This document shows, one piece after another, positions 43,539 to 56,187 of a stretch of 64,000 nt of DNA. Position numbers and translations under genes: made by a program. The stretch lies in contig CM077600.1 in assembly GCA_039654915.1 (NCBI GenBank), positions 43,570,492 through 43,634,491 on the forward strand. The letters run 5' to 3'. This DNA comes from Aquilaria yunnanensis (lineage: Eukaryota; Streptophyta; Magnoliopsida; Malvales; Thymelaeaceae). A model generated the notes under the pieces. It had not been told where the DNA came from, searched no databases, and saw only the letters and a list, made by a program, of their open reading frames with translations. Each line of letters opens with the position of its first letter. Position 1 is the first letter of the stretch.

Positions 43539-43757
43539 GGGATCATTTTTAGTATATCAGTTATGATTAATTTTAGGGTAAAATCTCGGAAATCTGAGTG
43601 TTAAACTATAAGGAAGTTAATTAAAAAAGACAAACTACAAAAGTAAAGAAAGATTTGACAAAAGGTGTAAAAAATTTTTGTTTAAAAATTTAATTTCAAG
43701 AAAATACTTAAGGTTATGGGATCTATTTTTAGTATATCAGTTATGGTTAATTTTAGC
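43539..43757. repeat. Right part of the split tandem duplication
   Basis: Bases 43539-43578 complete the interrupted unit; 43579-43757 is the second unit (GGTAAAATCTCGGAAATCTG to GGTTAATTTTAG). The units differ by point changes, so the duplication predates the retrotransposon. Confidence 0.7.
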
Positions 43758-44193
43758 CCATTTGGCCACTTAATTGGAATCCACACATAAAGGAGATCCC
43801 AATTAAGAAATTTAATAATCAAATTTCAGAAATATTAGGCATAAGTGAAAATTAGTCTTCATTGATTTTATAGCGCCAACACTTACAAATGGGTTCAAGT
43901 ATCCATCATGCCAACTTTTATCCACGATAACTTAGCATTCCAACATGGCAGGCAGAACCATACTTTATAAAAGAAATCAAGTAGTTTTTGTGTCAATGAT
44001 TGCTATGATAAATCAATACTCCTACGTAACAATGAAGGTAGTTAAATCGATTAAAAAAGTTAATATCAATAACGTTATGATTCATTAAAATTAACCATAA
44101 TCTTTATACCAAAAGCCCACCCTTTTAGTTTCGTGAAAAAAAAATTAGTTAATCATGATAAGAGTAAACAACAAAATAAAAATGAAATAAACA
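43758..44193. other. Intergenic, no feature seen
   Basis: AT-rich, no domain-bearing frame. Confidence 0.4.
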
Positions 44194-44202
44194 TATATTG
44201 AA

Positions 44203-45477
44203 AGGGTAAAATCCACCGGTGATCCCTTAGGTTATTTTTTATCCCAAATCAGTACCCTACTTTAATATTATCATATCGAAGTCTCTTAACTCAGATTGTG
44301 CGTTCAATTAAATCCTTTTCGTTAATTAAACCGTTAAATTAAACAGAAATTGATGATGTGACATTAACTAACATTAAAATAAGTATAAAATAACACTTTT
44401 AATCCTTCAACGTTTACTCTCAACAATTTTAAGGCCTAAACTTTTATATTCTACCACAATGACCCAGAACCTCCAGCTTCCTCCGCCCCTCCACCTTTGC
44501 CAACCAATCGTCGGCGGTGCCACAAGAAACAAGGAATACGGCGGCAGATTAGAGGGTGGGTAGGGGAACATAGGTGCTATTGATCTTGGAAATGAAGGAG
44601 CTGAGAGAAAGGAAGGCAGTGGGAGGTGAAGGAGAAACAGGGGGCAATGGTTCTTCCACATCTGGTGAGCCTCGAATGTGGTGGAGCAAAGTACGACGAA
44701 TCCTATGCTGAAAGAACTGTCGTCACCCCGACTGAAAGATTAGGTTGGCATTGATTTCGCCGGATCTAGCGATTGGGTCATCTCTTCAGTGTCAGCGATT
44801 GGGTCGTCTCCTCAATGGCTGACAACCGTTCCTCATCATCTCCTCACTTACTCGGTCACTCGCCTTGCCTCTCCGCCAGTTGCATCGAACTCCTTTCTTT
44901 CATCCTTTTCGCGTTGAACCCCCAACGTCGGCGGCCAGCCCCCTTCTCTCCTCCTCTTCGCATCCAACCAGCAACTACGTCAGTGTCGGCCACCACGAAG
45001 GTGTCTCCGATTTCCCACCCTGGCCGTTCGCTCGAATCCATGGTCGTCTGCTACAATCCGTTGCCCACCGTAGGCAACAGACCCACCCAATCTAATCTGC
45101 TCCGTCTCACCATCGCTATGAAATTAGTCGTGCATCCTCGTCCTCGTTTCTCTCTTGTTTGCGATTGAATCGGAGAGAAACGAGAGAAACTGGGAAGATA
45201 GCAAGATGGGTTGGATTGAATTGAAGATTTAAAAATTTTGATGATTAAAATGATTGATTACAAAAATTTTAAGTACCAAAATTATAATTTTATATTTATT
45301 TTAATTTTAATTAACATCACATCAGCAAAATCAGTCCGTTTTGTCGGTAAAATAAATGGAAAATACTCAATTGGGACATACAATATGAGGTAGAGTACTT
45401 CGGTAAGACAACCTTAAGGTAGGGTGCTGATTTAGGACAAAAAAATAAGTTAAGGGACTCTTAATGAATTTTACCCT
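44203..45477. mobile_element. Mutator-like non-autonomous element, possible Pack-MULE
   Basis: Ends GGGTAAAATCCACCGGTGAT and, inverted, GGGTAAAATTCATTAAGAGT; the inverted similarity continues for roughly 90 bp (ATCCCAAATCAGTACCCTAC against GTCCTAAATCAGCACCCTAC). Direct repeats TATATTGAA(A) flank the ends (44194-44203 and 45477-45486), giving a 9-10-bp target duplication typical of Mutator elements. The interior 44470-45180 is much more GC-rich than the TIRs, as if gene fragments were captured, but its frames show only Ser/Pro/Arg-rich composition and no recognisable domain. Confidence 0.75.
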
Positions 45478-45486
45478 ATATTGAAA

Positions 45487-47944
45487 TATCAAAGGAAAAA
45501 CAAGAAAAAAAAAACTGAACACAACTTTAAAATTGAAAACTAAGAATAACATTAAAGAAGAAAAGCTAGATTTGATACAAAAACTCTAAAATTACCTACA
45601 AACAAGCTTAATTTCTTCCTTCCTAAGCTACCTATTTATAAAATCTTGGTGTAGGCAAAATAGTAGTATGTTAGAATAGTAAAAGGTAGGTGAATACAAA
45701 TCAATAAAGGTAGCCCAAACTTGTTTTGATTTTTTGACTACCATATACATTGATTTGGCTTTTCTTCAAAGCACGAGATTTGTAGATCTTTTTTTTATCT
45801 TCAAAATGATAGTTTTATCGTCCAAAACTGATGTATGTAGCCTAGGTTATGAATTTTCTACCAAAATTACTCTTTAGCCCACTACAGAACATATGGTCTC
45901 ATTTATAACCATATTTTGGTAATGAAAATGATTAAACTGGTTTTCGGCATGTGAAGTAGAGTTGAAGATCTATGCATTTAATTTTGGATGAATTTAGAAT
46001 CAATCAATTCTAACATCCACAACTTTAGATATAATTTTTCTCATGAAAAATCGCAGAGTGCAGAAATGCTGGAACTAACTCTGTTTGCGATCCAAATTTA
46101 GCCTTATTTATTTCTTAATTAGGTTGGACCATGAATTGAAAATTGTAAACGTTTGAGGCACCGATCACTGATCCAAGACCTACATAAAGATAGTTATTTA
46201 ACATATTTTTTAAATATGGATGAATAATAATCTGGTAGAATAACTGCTCAAATTAGAAAAACTAATCATATTCAAAGTACAAAATAATGATTTAAATCAT
46301 TAATAGCTATATATTTATGAATATTCATCATTAACAAAATGGACAAATTGAAGCATATTCCTACATACACTATCACCAAATTGATTTGGAGCAGAGTTAT
46401 TTCTATTCTCAACCATACAATGTGTTTTATAGATGATGTTCAGTTTCAGTCAGTTATGGAAAATAAATTGGGAAGATGGATCATTCGAATTTGAAGAGCT
46501 ATTGGAATGTTAGACAAACATACTTATATTTCAATCCGAATTCACCTTTTCAAATGGAAGGTTGTAGATGGAGATCTATTTTTGCAACAACATTTTACTT
46601 TAATGGTACTTTTGCTATGCATTCATTAGTTAATTTATGGATTTACAACAATAGATATAGTTCAAGGGTAGAGAGTGCAGTTTAGCTTTTTACATTGTCG
46701 TAGATACTAACCTTATGTCATATAAGTTGCCATATCAGACTTTTCATCAACGACGAATGAAGGTTTATATTTGCAATAACATGTTAGTTTAATACTACTT
46801 TTGCTACTTTGGTTAGCTTAGATGTAGATTTGTGCAAAAGATATAGCTCAAGGGTATATGGTGCAATTTAGCCAAGAATTTTCCAATTAATTACTGCATA
46901 AACATTATATCTACATACATTTGATAGGGTATTGTACATTATATCTACATACATTTGATAGGCGATTAGCATCGCTATTGATACTAAAACGAGCACGTGA
47001 TAGCTTGTGGCACTATTGAAAACTCGAATGTGAAATTGCATTATACAATAGACGACCTAGATTTGTCTATTATAATTGTCATTTATGACCTAAATATAGT
47101 CCTACTCGAATCATCGTGATTTCAAAGTTCTTTTAATTGAATAACCTTGAGGTGCAATTTTTTGGTGTTTAAGAGTTATGATGCATATTCTTTCTGGATT
47201 AATTAGGGTCGTCTAAGACCATTATACAATCGGACCAACAAGATTGCAAACTCTATTTCAATTCAAGGTTTTGAATTTTAATTTTATTATAAACAAAATA
47301 AAATAAAATGGATAGAAAATATATAACTAGTTACTTAACATGTATTTTATGTGAAAATCCAACGTGCAAAAAATTAATTATGAAGCACAAAACCTAATTT
47401 TTTGGCAATACAGTTGTTAAGTATTGATGCACATTGTCAACCAGGTTTTTGTCAAGATTGATGTCTCTGGAATCATATTCAAGTTTTCAAGGCTGACGAA
47501 TTCCACCTTAAAATGTACCTGAATAGAGGTATTCGAGGATGTACCATTGATTATCATATCTTTGTTTGTACGAATAGAGGTAGGCCAGATGGAGGAATTG
47601 TTTTCAAAAACCATCATGTTTGTGCCGAATCAAACATAGTTGAATGACCACAAGATACAAACAAGAAACTGCCAAACATATAAGTTTCAAGGCATTTTTT
47701 TTTCGTTTAATTATGATGTAGGGAAAAAATAATGACAAATTTAGGATAAATTCATTTTAACTTAAATTAAATTATATAAAATATTTTTTAGATTTTTTTT
47801 GTCCGAGACAAATGGCACTAGCAAATTAATACTATATAGTAATAGCCCATTAATTAATATTTTTATAATGTAATTAAATTTTTATTAATATTTTTAGGTT
47901 AAGGAAGTAAAATTTTTATTTAATTAGAGTATGAAAAAAATATT
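45487..47944. other. Gene-poor stretch with old repeat remnants
   Basis: AT-rich with short frames only. Two degenerate copies of a repeat lie at about 46545-46690 and 46755-46875 (TATAGTTCAAGGGTAGAGAG, TATAGCTCAAGGGTATATGG, GTGCAATTTAGCC); the reverse complement of the same words occurs at 18540-18760. Confidence 0.4.
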
Positions 47945-49666
47945 CACTACTAAAAAAATGTCATTTTCCAACAGCTTTTTTCAATGGTCTCGTTTTGGAA
48001 AATTGGATTTTTCCAACCTAAGGCTGTTTGGAATAGACACATTGGAAAAAAAATTTTCCAATGGTTCAATTTTTAGTTATTGGCATTACCAATGGCTGAC
48101 TTTTGAAAAATGACTAACCTTGCAGATTTGCTCATAACGGCTAACCGGTTTTCCAATGACTCCAACGCCTCAAGCTGATGGATATTTTTAACAGCTAGGC
48201 TATTAAAAACTCCATGTAAAAAATAAAAATATATATATATGTTTTTCAAAACTCCTAATAATATATTTTATATATTAGTAAATTTATTTTTATATTTACT
48301 AAAATATATATTTTTATATGAACAAATACTATATTTTATAATAATAAAAAAATATATTTACTAAAATTATATTTTGTATTTAAAAATTCAAAAACACAAG
48401 ATTCACAAAATAACAAAATTGCAAAATCACAAAATTACATAAATCGCAAAATGCAAAATTACAAAAATCACATAAACTACTAAAATCGCAACAAATCAGA
48501 ACAAAAACAATTCTACACAAAAAAAAATAAAATTATAATTCAAAACCAAATTCCCCAAATTCAAAAACAAAAATCACAACAAAATCACAACTACAAAACA
48601 CAAATCTTACTAATTCTTAACCAAATCTGCAAAAGCTGTTGTCCGATGAGCGAGGCGAATAGAGGAGCTAAGGCGAACGGGGTGAGGAGCGATGGATGGC
48701 CAGGAAAAAAGAACGAGGCAGGTAAGGAGCAAATGGAGAGGACTAGAGAGGATGAAGGAAAACAATAGTGATGGCAACGGAGAGAGGACGAGGGATGACA
48801 AGGCAATGGAGAGATGGAGAGGACCAAAAGAACGGTGGGACGAAGAGAACGGCAAGGCAACAAAAAAGACGGTGAGGCCAGGACGTAAAGGGGTGAGAGA
48901 GATGAGGGGTGGCAAACTTGTGAGGTTTGAGAGGGGATTGGGGAGGGCTAGGTCATGATGTATATATATGAGTTGGGTCATATGGGCTGGGTTATATTAT
49001 AGTATAATATATATGTTACATACATCATAATATATGATACATTATAGTATAATATATATATATATATTATACAAAACATATCATCATCATTATTATTATT
49101 ATATGTAACAAAATGTTTTAAAAATATTACTTTACATTATAAAATTTTAAAATTTATTGTATAAATAGCACCCTTTTTTAAATGGCCTTCGTATTACAAT
49201 ATTTTTATGATACATTATGACAAATATTTATATTATGGTATATTTATACTTATAAATATGCCTATATACATTATAAATATGTATATCATTATTATTATTT
49301 TTTATAAAATATTTTTAAAATACTACTTTACTTTTTAAAATTATAAAATTTACTGGTTCAATTCAATAGCACACTTTTCCAACAGCCTCCCAATGCAAGA
49401 ATTTCCAACGACCTCACATTGGAAATGTCCAACATCCTTCGCGTTAGAAATGTCCAACTACCTTCGTGTTGGAAATTGAATTCTAAATTTTCCAACTACT
49501 AAATTTCCAACAGCTCAATGCATTTGAACTTTCTAATTGCCAAATCGTTGGAAAATATGGTCTTCAAATTTTCAACAGTCATATCGTTAGAAATTAGTCC
49601 CCATTTTTCCTCTGACTTTTCGCATTGGAAATTTGACTGTTAGAAAATACATGTTGTTTAGTAGTG
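47945..49666. mobile_element. Non-autonomous CACTA element 1
   Basis: Starts CACTACTAAAAAAATG and ends TTTAGTAGTG, the CACTA-class termini. Both subterminal regions carry many TTTCCAAC/CCAATGG/GTTGGAAA words, the short repeats that CACTA transposases bind. The middle is AT-rich with a purine-rich GC patch at 48640-48960; no transposase domain seen. The 3-bp flanks (ATT and AGT) do not match, so the target duplication is unclear. Confidence 0.75.
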
Positions 49667-50601
49667 AGTATTTATTGGATTATTATTATTGTATTAAATT
49701 TCAAATAAAATTCTTAGATAAATAATTGTATAAATATACTGTTTGAAATGAAGATTATTTTATCAAATAACAATGATGTGGCAAAAAAAATATAATCTAT
49801 TAGTCCTATTAGTCATATAACTTTATGTTTTTCTAAAGAAGTCTTATAATTTGGTCAAACTGTACCTTGTTAATCCTGTATTAGGAGGACATCAAAGTTG
49901 AAATCAAAAAATGGCTTGGAACTGAAAATACAATAACTCTCCACTTTGAAACATGATGTCGCACATGTAAGCCCTCAATTATTGTCTTACTTACTTAAAA
50001 TTATAACTTTAAGAAACATTTTACAAAACACTATTATTGGATACTTAATGTGTAAACAGGGAAAAAAATGTTCTTTCCAACAACCAACTAACAAAGAACA
50101 ACAAACTTACTCAAATCACCAATTTACAAACGTCTCTCTCAACCTTTCTTTACAGTTCTCCAACATTTCTAGCAATCTACATCCGAGTCAGTTTTGACCA
50201 CTAACCAATTTTTCTCTTCTCCTTCATCCAACTATTAATCTCGTCCTCCTTACCATCAACTGTCTCTGTTGGGGTCACTTTACTATAAATGATTCATTTC
50301 TAGTAGGCCTTACAGAGCGGTTGTTGCTATTTAGAGATTAGTTTGTGCCCTCCACATCATCGCCCACCTCCGAGGAAGTAGATTGAGCCTTCTCCCAATT
50401 TTATCAGTGTGGGTGTATTGAAATTTTTCTAGAGATTAAAGTATGAACAGTTCTCTCATGTCAAATTTGAGCTATATATTTAGGTTTGATTGGTGTCCTT
50501 GATGCCTTCAATGGCCTTAAACAGCTTATTGACAATGGACTATAAGTTAGGAAAATATTTGTTTTGGCCATCCTTTATAAAAAACCTGGGTTCATCATTG
50601 T
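49667..50601. other. Intergenic between two CACTA elements
   Basis: No gene or repeat recognised; short frames lack domains. Confidence 0.4.
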
Positions 50602-51903
50602 CACTGCTAAAATATAATGATTTTCCAACGGCATTTTTACCAACGGCTACACCGTTGGTAGTTACCAACGCGTAGAACCGTTGGTATTTATTTTCCAACG
50701 TGCACGCGTTGGTGAGGGTTTCAAAAAAATTTAACAGGTTTTTTTTTTCCAACGTGCAAACCGTCGGTAAAATTCCAACTTCCCAGCAGTTGGTAAATTT
50801 TTTTTTTTTGTAGGGTACTTTACCAACAGCTAGCCATTGGTAAATCTGTAATTTAAACGCAGCGTTTCATTTAAAAATTTACCAACGGTTAGCCGTTGGT
50901 AAATTTGTTTTTAAATTGTCTTCTTCCTCAGCTGCCATTTTCGCGTCCGCGTCGAGGGAGAGAGAAACGCGAGCTGCTGTGCGTCGCGTCGTCATCGCTG
51001 TGCTAGCCGGCCGATTTCCGGCCGTTTGCCGCCGTTCGCAGCCGCGAAGGATAGATCTGGGCTAGGCGACCTCGGGTATGAATTTTTTATTTAATTATAT
51101 TCTAGTTTAACGTATATACTTGCGAAAATCGTGGTTCTTGGTTTTTATGGATTGTTCTTTTAATTTCAGATTTTATTTGAGGTGGATTGTGTTCTCATTG
51201 TGTTGATTCAGTTGCTGCGCAAGTTGGTTGAGGTAAGTTATTAAATTTTTTTAATTATCCGAATTAATTCTTTTTTTGGGAAAGAATATGTATTTATTTA
51301 TTTATGTTGTACTTAAAATTTTAGTATTATGACTGTTCATTCTACATTTTTCTAGTGATTTAGTTGGGTCTTTCCCATTTATTTTGTGTTAATTAATTTT
51401 TGATTATGGGTAATTTTAGTGATGTCATTAAAATGTTTTTCTTCTTAGTAATTATCTTAGATAAAATTAGATTGTGGGATAATTTCTCTATGGATAAAAT
51501 AACAAACAAAGCACTAATGATAATAATAATACTAATTTATTATTATTATTTTTTGTACCCAATAATATAAACATAATAATAGTAATAATAATAATTATTA
51601 CTAGTTGATTGTGGTAGAAGTAAGTTAGAAAATAATAAAAATATTTGGTTAGTGATAGTTGAAATAATATTCATAATAATATTACCTCCAAATAATACAA
51701 ATAATAATAATTATAATAATACTAATAATAATAATACTAATAATTAAAATAAAACTAATAATTATTTGCAATTATAATAATACTAATAATAAGGATACTA
51801 ATAATTATAATAATTATTAGAATTTTGTTTAAATTACGCGTTTAGAGTAACGTTTCTTTTTTTAATTTTCAGAAATTTATTATATTACCAGGATTTTAAG
51901 TTT

Positions 51904-51917
51904 CCCCCCCCCCCCCT
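51904..51917 (+). repeat. Poly-C run (14)
   Basis: Homopolymer of 14 C followed by T5, in an intron-like part of CACTA element 2. Confidence 0.8.
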
Positions 51918-52734
51918 TTTTCAGTTGCTCCCTGCATTTGTGAGCCTGAAGACGTATCCATTGTTTTTCCTCTCCGTTCGAACTCGTTCGAGGTAAGTTT
52001 CTATTTTTTTCCTTTCGAATTGAAAACGGGATTTCTAAAGGGAAATTGTTTTTAATTATTAATATTGGTAATAAAACTTATGTGTTGTCACTGTGGTTTG
52101 AAAATAGTTGTTAGTATTTGAATTTGCAGTTTATGTACATTATTTGTTATATCTGTGGATATTTTTTCTGATGGATTAGAGTGAATATGTAATTTCTTTG
52201 TTCGTTGTATAATGCTCAGTTTTATGGAATGATTATTAGTATAAGTGTATGGTAATAGGTATAGTTATGGTTTAGTTGGAGTGATTGAGTGTAAATGGTT
52301 AGATTATGTCATTAGTATGTTAATAATAATAATTATTATTATAATAAAACCATGTGACAATAATATGACAATAATAATGCAGAAAAATTAAAAAATTGAT
52401 CTAGAGACCAATAGAGAAAATGTAAAAACTTTAGGTATTAAGAGTTTAACAATTGACTTTGGAAAAGTTAAGAAAAAAAGACTTATTTAACTGAAAAAAT
52501 TAATTAAATCATGGTCATGACTTTGGGAAATAAGACATTAAAAAAAATAAGCAATGAATTAAACAAAAACACTATAATTTATTAAACTTAGGGTCTAATA
52601 TAATTTACGAAAATAATATAGGGTCTGGAAATGTGTTTCACAAAAAAGACAAGTTTAACTCGCAGAATAGCGAAATCGACAATCAAAAATATTTTTTCAT
52701 TCGAATTTGTCACCAACCTTCCAAAAGAAGCAAC

Positions 52735-53290
52735 CAAACCCTAAATCCACATTCTATATCCCTAAACTCTCAATTAAACCCAAAGATGTAGAACCCTAAA
52801 CTTGATATACCATTAATTAACCTTAAATCCCAAACCCTAAATACTGTCCCCAAAACCCTAAAATCATAAACTAAACCCAAAATACACAAACCCATAACCA
52901 TAAATTAAACACTAAGACCTAAAACCCTAAACCCTAAGTACAACCCATTAAACCTAAACCCTTGTTAATTAAATGTAAACCCTAAAACCCTAAATTAAAC
53001 CATAAATACATAAACCTCAAACCTAAAACCCAAATTAGTACTGCAAGGCCTAAAACCCTTAACTCTAATTCTATATCCCTTAACCCTAAGCACCAAAACC
53101 CTAAACCGTAGCTATTTTTATATCCCTAAATCCTAAACCCTAAAATATCCTAAACCTTATACGCTTATAAACCCTAAACCCTAATTCTATATCCCTAAAC
53201 CCTAGCTAAGTAACTAACATTAACTCTAAATCATAACCCTATAGCCTAATTAAACCATAAACCGTAAAACCCTAAACCCTAAACAGTATG
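52735..53290 (+). repeat. Degenerate CCCTAAA-type telomere-like repeats
   Basis: Over about 550 bp the words ACCCTAAA, CCCTAAACC and AAAACCCTAAA recur dozens of times, spaced by short diverged pieces (CATAAA, TTCTATATCCC). This is the plant telomere unit in strongly degenerate form, inside the CACTA element just upstream of its coding part. Confidence 0.75.
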
Positions 53291-53532
53291 CAATTCTGGA
53301 CAAGGATGACGTGTATCAAGACAGTGGATCCGTGAATTGTCAAAGAATTGAAGATGACCCAATTAAGGAGTTAGCTGACTCGGGTGTCGGTGATGATATT
53401 GAAGAAGATGTACTTGAGGAGGGGGGATCTAATGGCGAGACAGAGGATGAGGAGGAGTTTATATCCGATGACAGTGACACTGAAGAGTCTGAGGAGTTTG
53501 ACGAGAATGACAGCAGTGGGTCGAATGAATGA
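53287..53532 (+). CDS. Acidic protein fragment in CACTA element 2
   Basis: Frame 53311-53532 codes for about 73 residues very rich in Glu, Asp and Ser (GDDIEEDVLEEGG, DDSDTEESEEFDEND). Such acidic tails end the large transposase-type proteins of CACTA elements, so this may be a leftover C-terminus of a deleted TnpD-like gene, or a short exon of its own. No catalytic domain. Confidence 0.4.
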   Translation, partial: YAILDKDDVYQDSGSVNCQRIEDDPIKELADSGVGDDIEEDVLEEGGSNGETEDEEEFISDDSDTEESEEFDENDSSGSNE

Positions 53533-53685
53533 TTAGATAACATGTACTATGAATAATGATAGCCTGTCATTTCTAATTAATGTGTACAAAAAATTTGGTA
53601 AATTTATGTACCCCTATTACTCCACAATATATGTCAGTCAGTACATGTTATGTTTAATTTACCTACTTAGCTAATAATAAATGCA

Positions 53686-55429
53686 GATGCCTCGTAAAAG
53701 GGATAACACCTATAAACGCCGACCTTGGAAAGGACCATTTGCGTAGTTTAAGGAGGTAATGGAGCCGATACTTAATGAACGACATCGGATGGGTTTTTCA
53801 TCCCAGGCCGAGGAGGATGTCGGTGTAGAGACGCAGGGGACAACAGTGCCAGCGACGCACGTCCTCTCACATGAGCACCGATCTGACGGCGGTAGAGGGC
53901 ACGCCATCTGGACATGGATCTGCTGCGCGCCACGTGAGGCACCCCATAGTGACGACTCATCCCTCAGATGATGACATCCCATCATCGATGCCACAGACAG
54001 CAGGCCGATCGCGGATGAGGATATCCCCATATGGGAACACGTAAGTAATAAATACCAGACAGACGTATTAATATTAGTAAGAGTAATTACTTTACTTCTA
54101 ATCATCAACAAGTCAGTAACTAACAATTTCAACATCGCAGATTCATTCCAGCTGCGGCGACGCGGTTAGTGACACCATGTTTCACCACACATTTCAAACC
54201 ATATTCTGATTGGTCCTCCGTCTCTCCATCAGACCTGTAGCAATGGTGGCATGTTTTTGAGGTATGAACAATAATAATACTATGATAATGATGTAATAAT
54301 GTTATAAGAGTAAGAATTGTTTTTGTCCATGCTAATACTTTAAACATATTAACCTGTGCAGAGGAGCTGTGAGTGGGATCCGATACACCATAATGAGGTG
54401 TATCGGATGTGGAATATCTTGGGAGCACAGCATTACAGAAGCATGATGTCAGAAATTCACCGTGTGAAAGATCCTGTTAAACGTTAGCGAAGGCAAACTT
54501 TATGTCAGATGCTGCATATGCGGAAATGGAGGCATATTGGGCGAGTCCGGAGTTCAAACAGAAGTCCGCTAGGTTCAAGGCAATGCGAGCAACAGTGACT
54601 GACGATGATTCACAGTCTGGCTCTTGCAGCGCGACATATGCAGGGGGATCTATCTCGATGTCTGCACATCGAGAGCAAATGGTATGTATCTCGCTAATGT
54701 TCTTTCAGTCATTATTTAAGATACTAATGAAATTAAATTACATATTAATGTTACGTTTCATTCAATTATAGAGAGAGAGATCCTGAGAAGGACCCTGGCT
54801 TGTTTAAAGTCCTTCAAGCAACACATAAAATGAAGAATGGGAAATATGTTAGTAAGCGCTATGAAGAAGTTGCTGTAAGTATAATAACTGTTTGTTCACA
54901 CAATATTCTTAAGAAACTTACAATGTTTACCAAATAATGACACACTGAAATGTATTTTATTATGTTTCTGTAGACTCGTATCAGTGCAGAGATTGAGGAG
55001 CAAACACAACAAGAGGATGGAATAAAGGCAATTGATGAACTAGCAATCATTAGTACTGCATCTGGCGGTAGAAGGAGAGGCCGTGTATTTGGATTAGGAT
55101 CTGACCAGTGTGTTATACCGGGACGCCGACAGCCAGGTGCCATCTTGCCTATCGACATCACGCATACACCGCAATTCAACGAGCAAGTACAGAAGATGAT
55201 GGCGGAAGAGAATGCGCGAAGGGATGCGGAATACGAGAGGAAGCTCGAGAGAATTAAGAGGAGACAGAGAGTAGAGATGGAGGCTCAGAGAGCCGCATTG
55301 GAGGCAAACCGGGCTCAGTTGGAGATTATCTGTCGTTCACTAAACCTTCCGTGCCCGCCGGCTCAACCAGTTCCACAGTATCCTGATGACTCGGACTCGA
55401 ATGATGAGGAGATAGTCGGGACTCCATGA
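53686..55429 (+). pseudogene. TnpA-like (Transposase_24, Ptta/En/Spm family) protein, degenerate
   Basis: DNA-binding accessory transposase that recognises subterminal repeats. Exon-like pieces: MPRKRDNTYKRRPWKGPFA (53692 on) with an in-frame TAG soon after; a block near 54140-54260 (SDWSSVSPSDL then a stop, WWHVFE); a block 54361-54485 (NILGAQHYRSMMSEI, then a TAG). A frame change follows to MEAYWASPEFKQKSARFKAM (54502 on) and GGSISMSAHREQ, typical of the family. Further exons give DPGLFKVLQATHKMKNGKY (54780-54873) and RRRGRVFGLGSDQ with a C-terminal Arg/Glu coiled coil ending at 55429. At least three stops or frame changes make it non-functional. Confidence 0.7.
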
Positions 55430-56187
55430 TGGGCGTTGACAACAACAGGTCAGCGCAATTCCAAAGTTCTTGTGTTAGAGACCTTACATAATAATTTTTA
55501 GACCTAGTTAAGACTCAGTTGAAAAAACTTATGTGTTGTCCGTTGAATGTTGAATGCTTTCTTGCAGACATATATGTTGTTGTTTTAATTATGCTGTATT
55601 TGAGAATATTTTATTTTAATTACGTTTGCATACCTGTGTAATGTTTATAGCTGAGTAAAGCTGGGCCAACTTTTCAATGTGTATTCAAACTGTGAAAAAT
55701 ACGATAAAACCGAACCCTGGACCGTTTAATGTATAGTACCAACGTGCAAACGGGGAACTTACCAACTTGCGCGCGTTGGTAATTACCAACGGCTTCATAA
55801 CCACTACCTTACCAACTGTCAAATTACCAACTGGTGGCAGTTGGTAAGTTACCTACCAACTGCCACCAGGAGGTAAGTTACCAACTGCCAGCAGTAGGTA
55901 ACTCAGCAGTAGGTAAGTTACCAACTGCTGAGCAGTTGGTAACTACAACTACGCGATGGAAAACAAGCCTGGTTCATGACCGTTGGTAAATTACCAACGT
56001 GAATTTTACCAACGTGTATACGTTGGAATTTACCAACGTGTTATTGATTGCGCGTTGGTAAATAATTTTCCAACGTATCGAATACCAATTGCCATTTACT
56101 AACGTGCAACAATTGGTAAATTCAGGTTACCAACTGCTGCACGTTGGTAACTGGCAGTTGGTAAAGTCCTATATTTTAGTAATGTGT

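Larger units (their letters stand above)
50602..56184 (+). mobile_element. CACTA element 2, with degenerate TnpA-like gene
   Basis: Left end CACTGCTAAAATATA, right end inverted CATTACTAAAATATA, flanked by TGT (50599-50601 and 56185-56187), the 3-bp duplication expected for CACTA. Subterminal regions (50620-50920 and 55735-56170) are packed with TACCAACGG/CCGTTGGTA and CCAACGTGC/GCGTTGGTA words in both orientations. Interior: GC-rich first exon-like segment near 50930-51075 ending in CTCGG/GTATGA; further exon-like pieces before GTAAGT at 51233 and 51991; AT-rich introns; a telomere-like tract; and a Transposase_24-like gene. The catalytic TnpD-type transposase is absent, so the element is non-autonomous. 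Confidence 0.85.

Noticed and set aside
44773..45168. 131-codon frame inside the Mutator-like element
   Set aside because: Biased Ser/Pro/Arg composition from GC-rich cargo; no domain or conserved motif seen.
48591..48981. Overlapping frames on both strands in CACTA element 1
   Set aside because: Purine-rich strand bias creates open frames on both strands; no domain.
53710..54135. Minus-strand 141-codon frame
   Set aside because: Antisense shadow of the TnpA-like gene, which has the recognisable family motifs on the plus strand.
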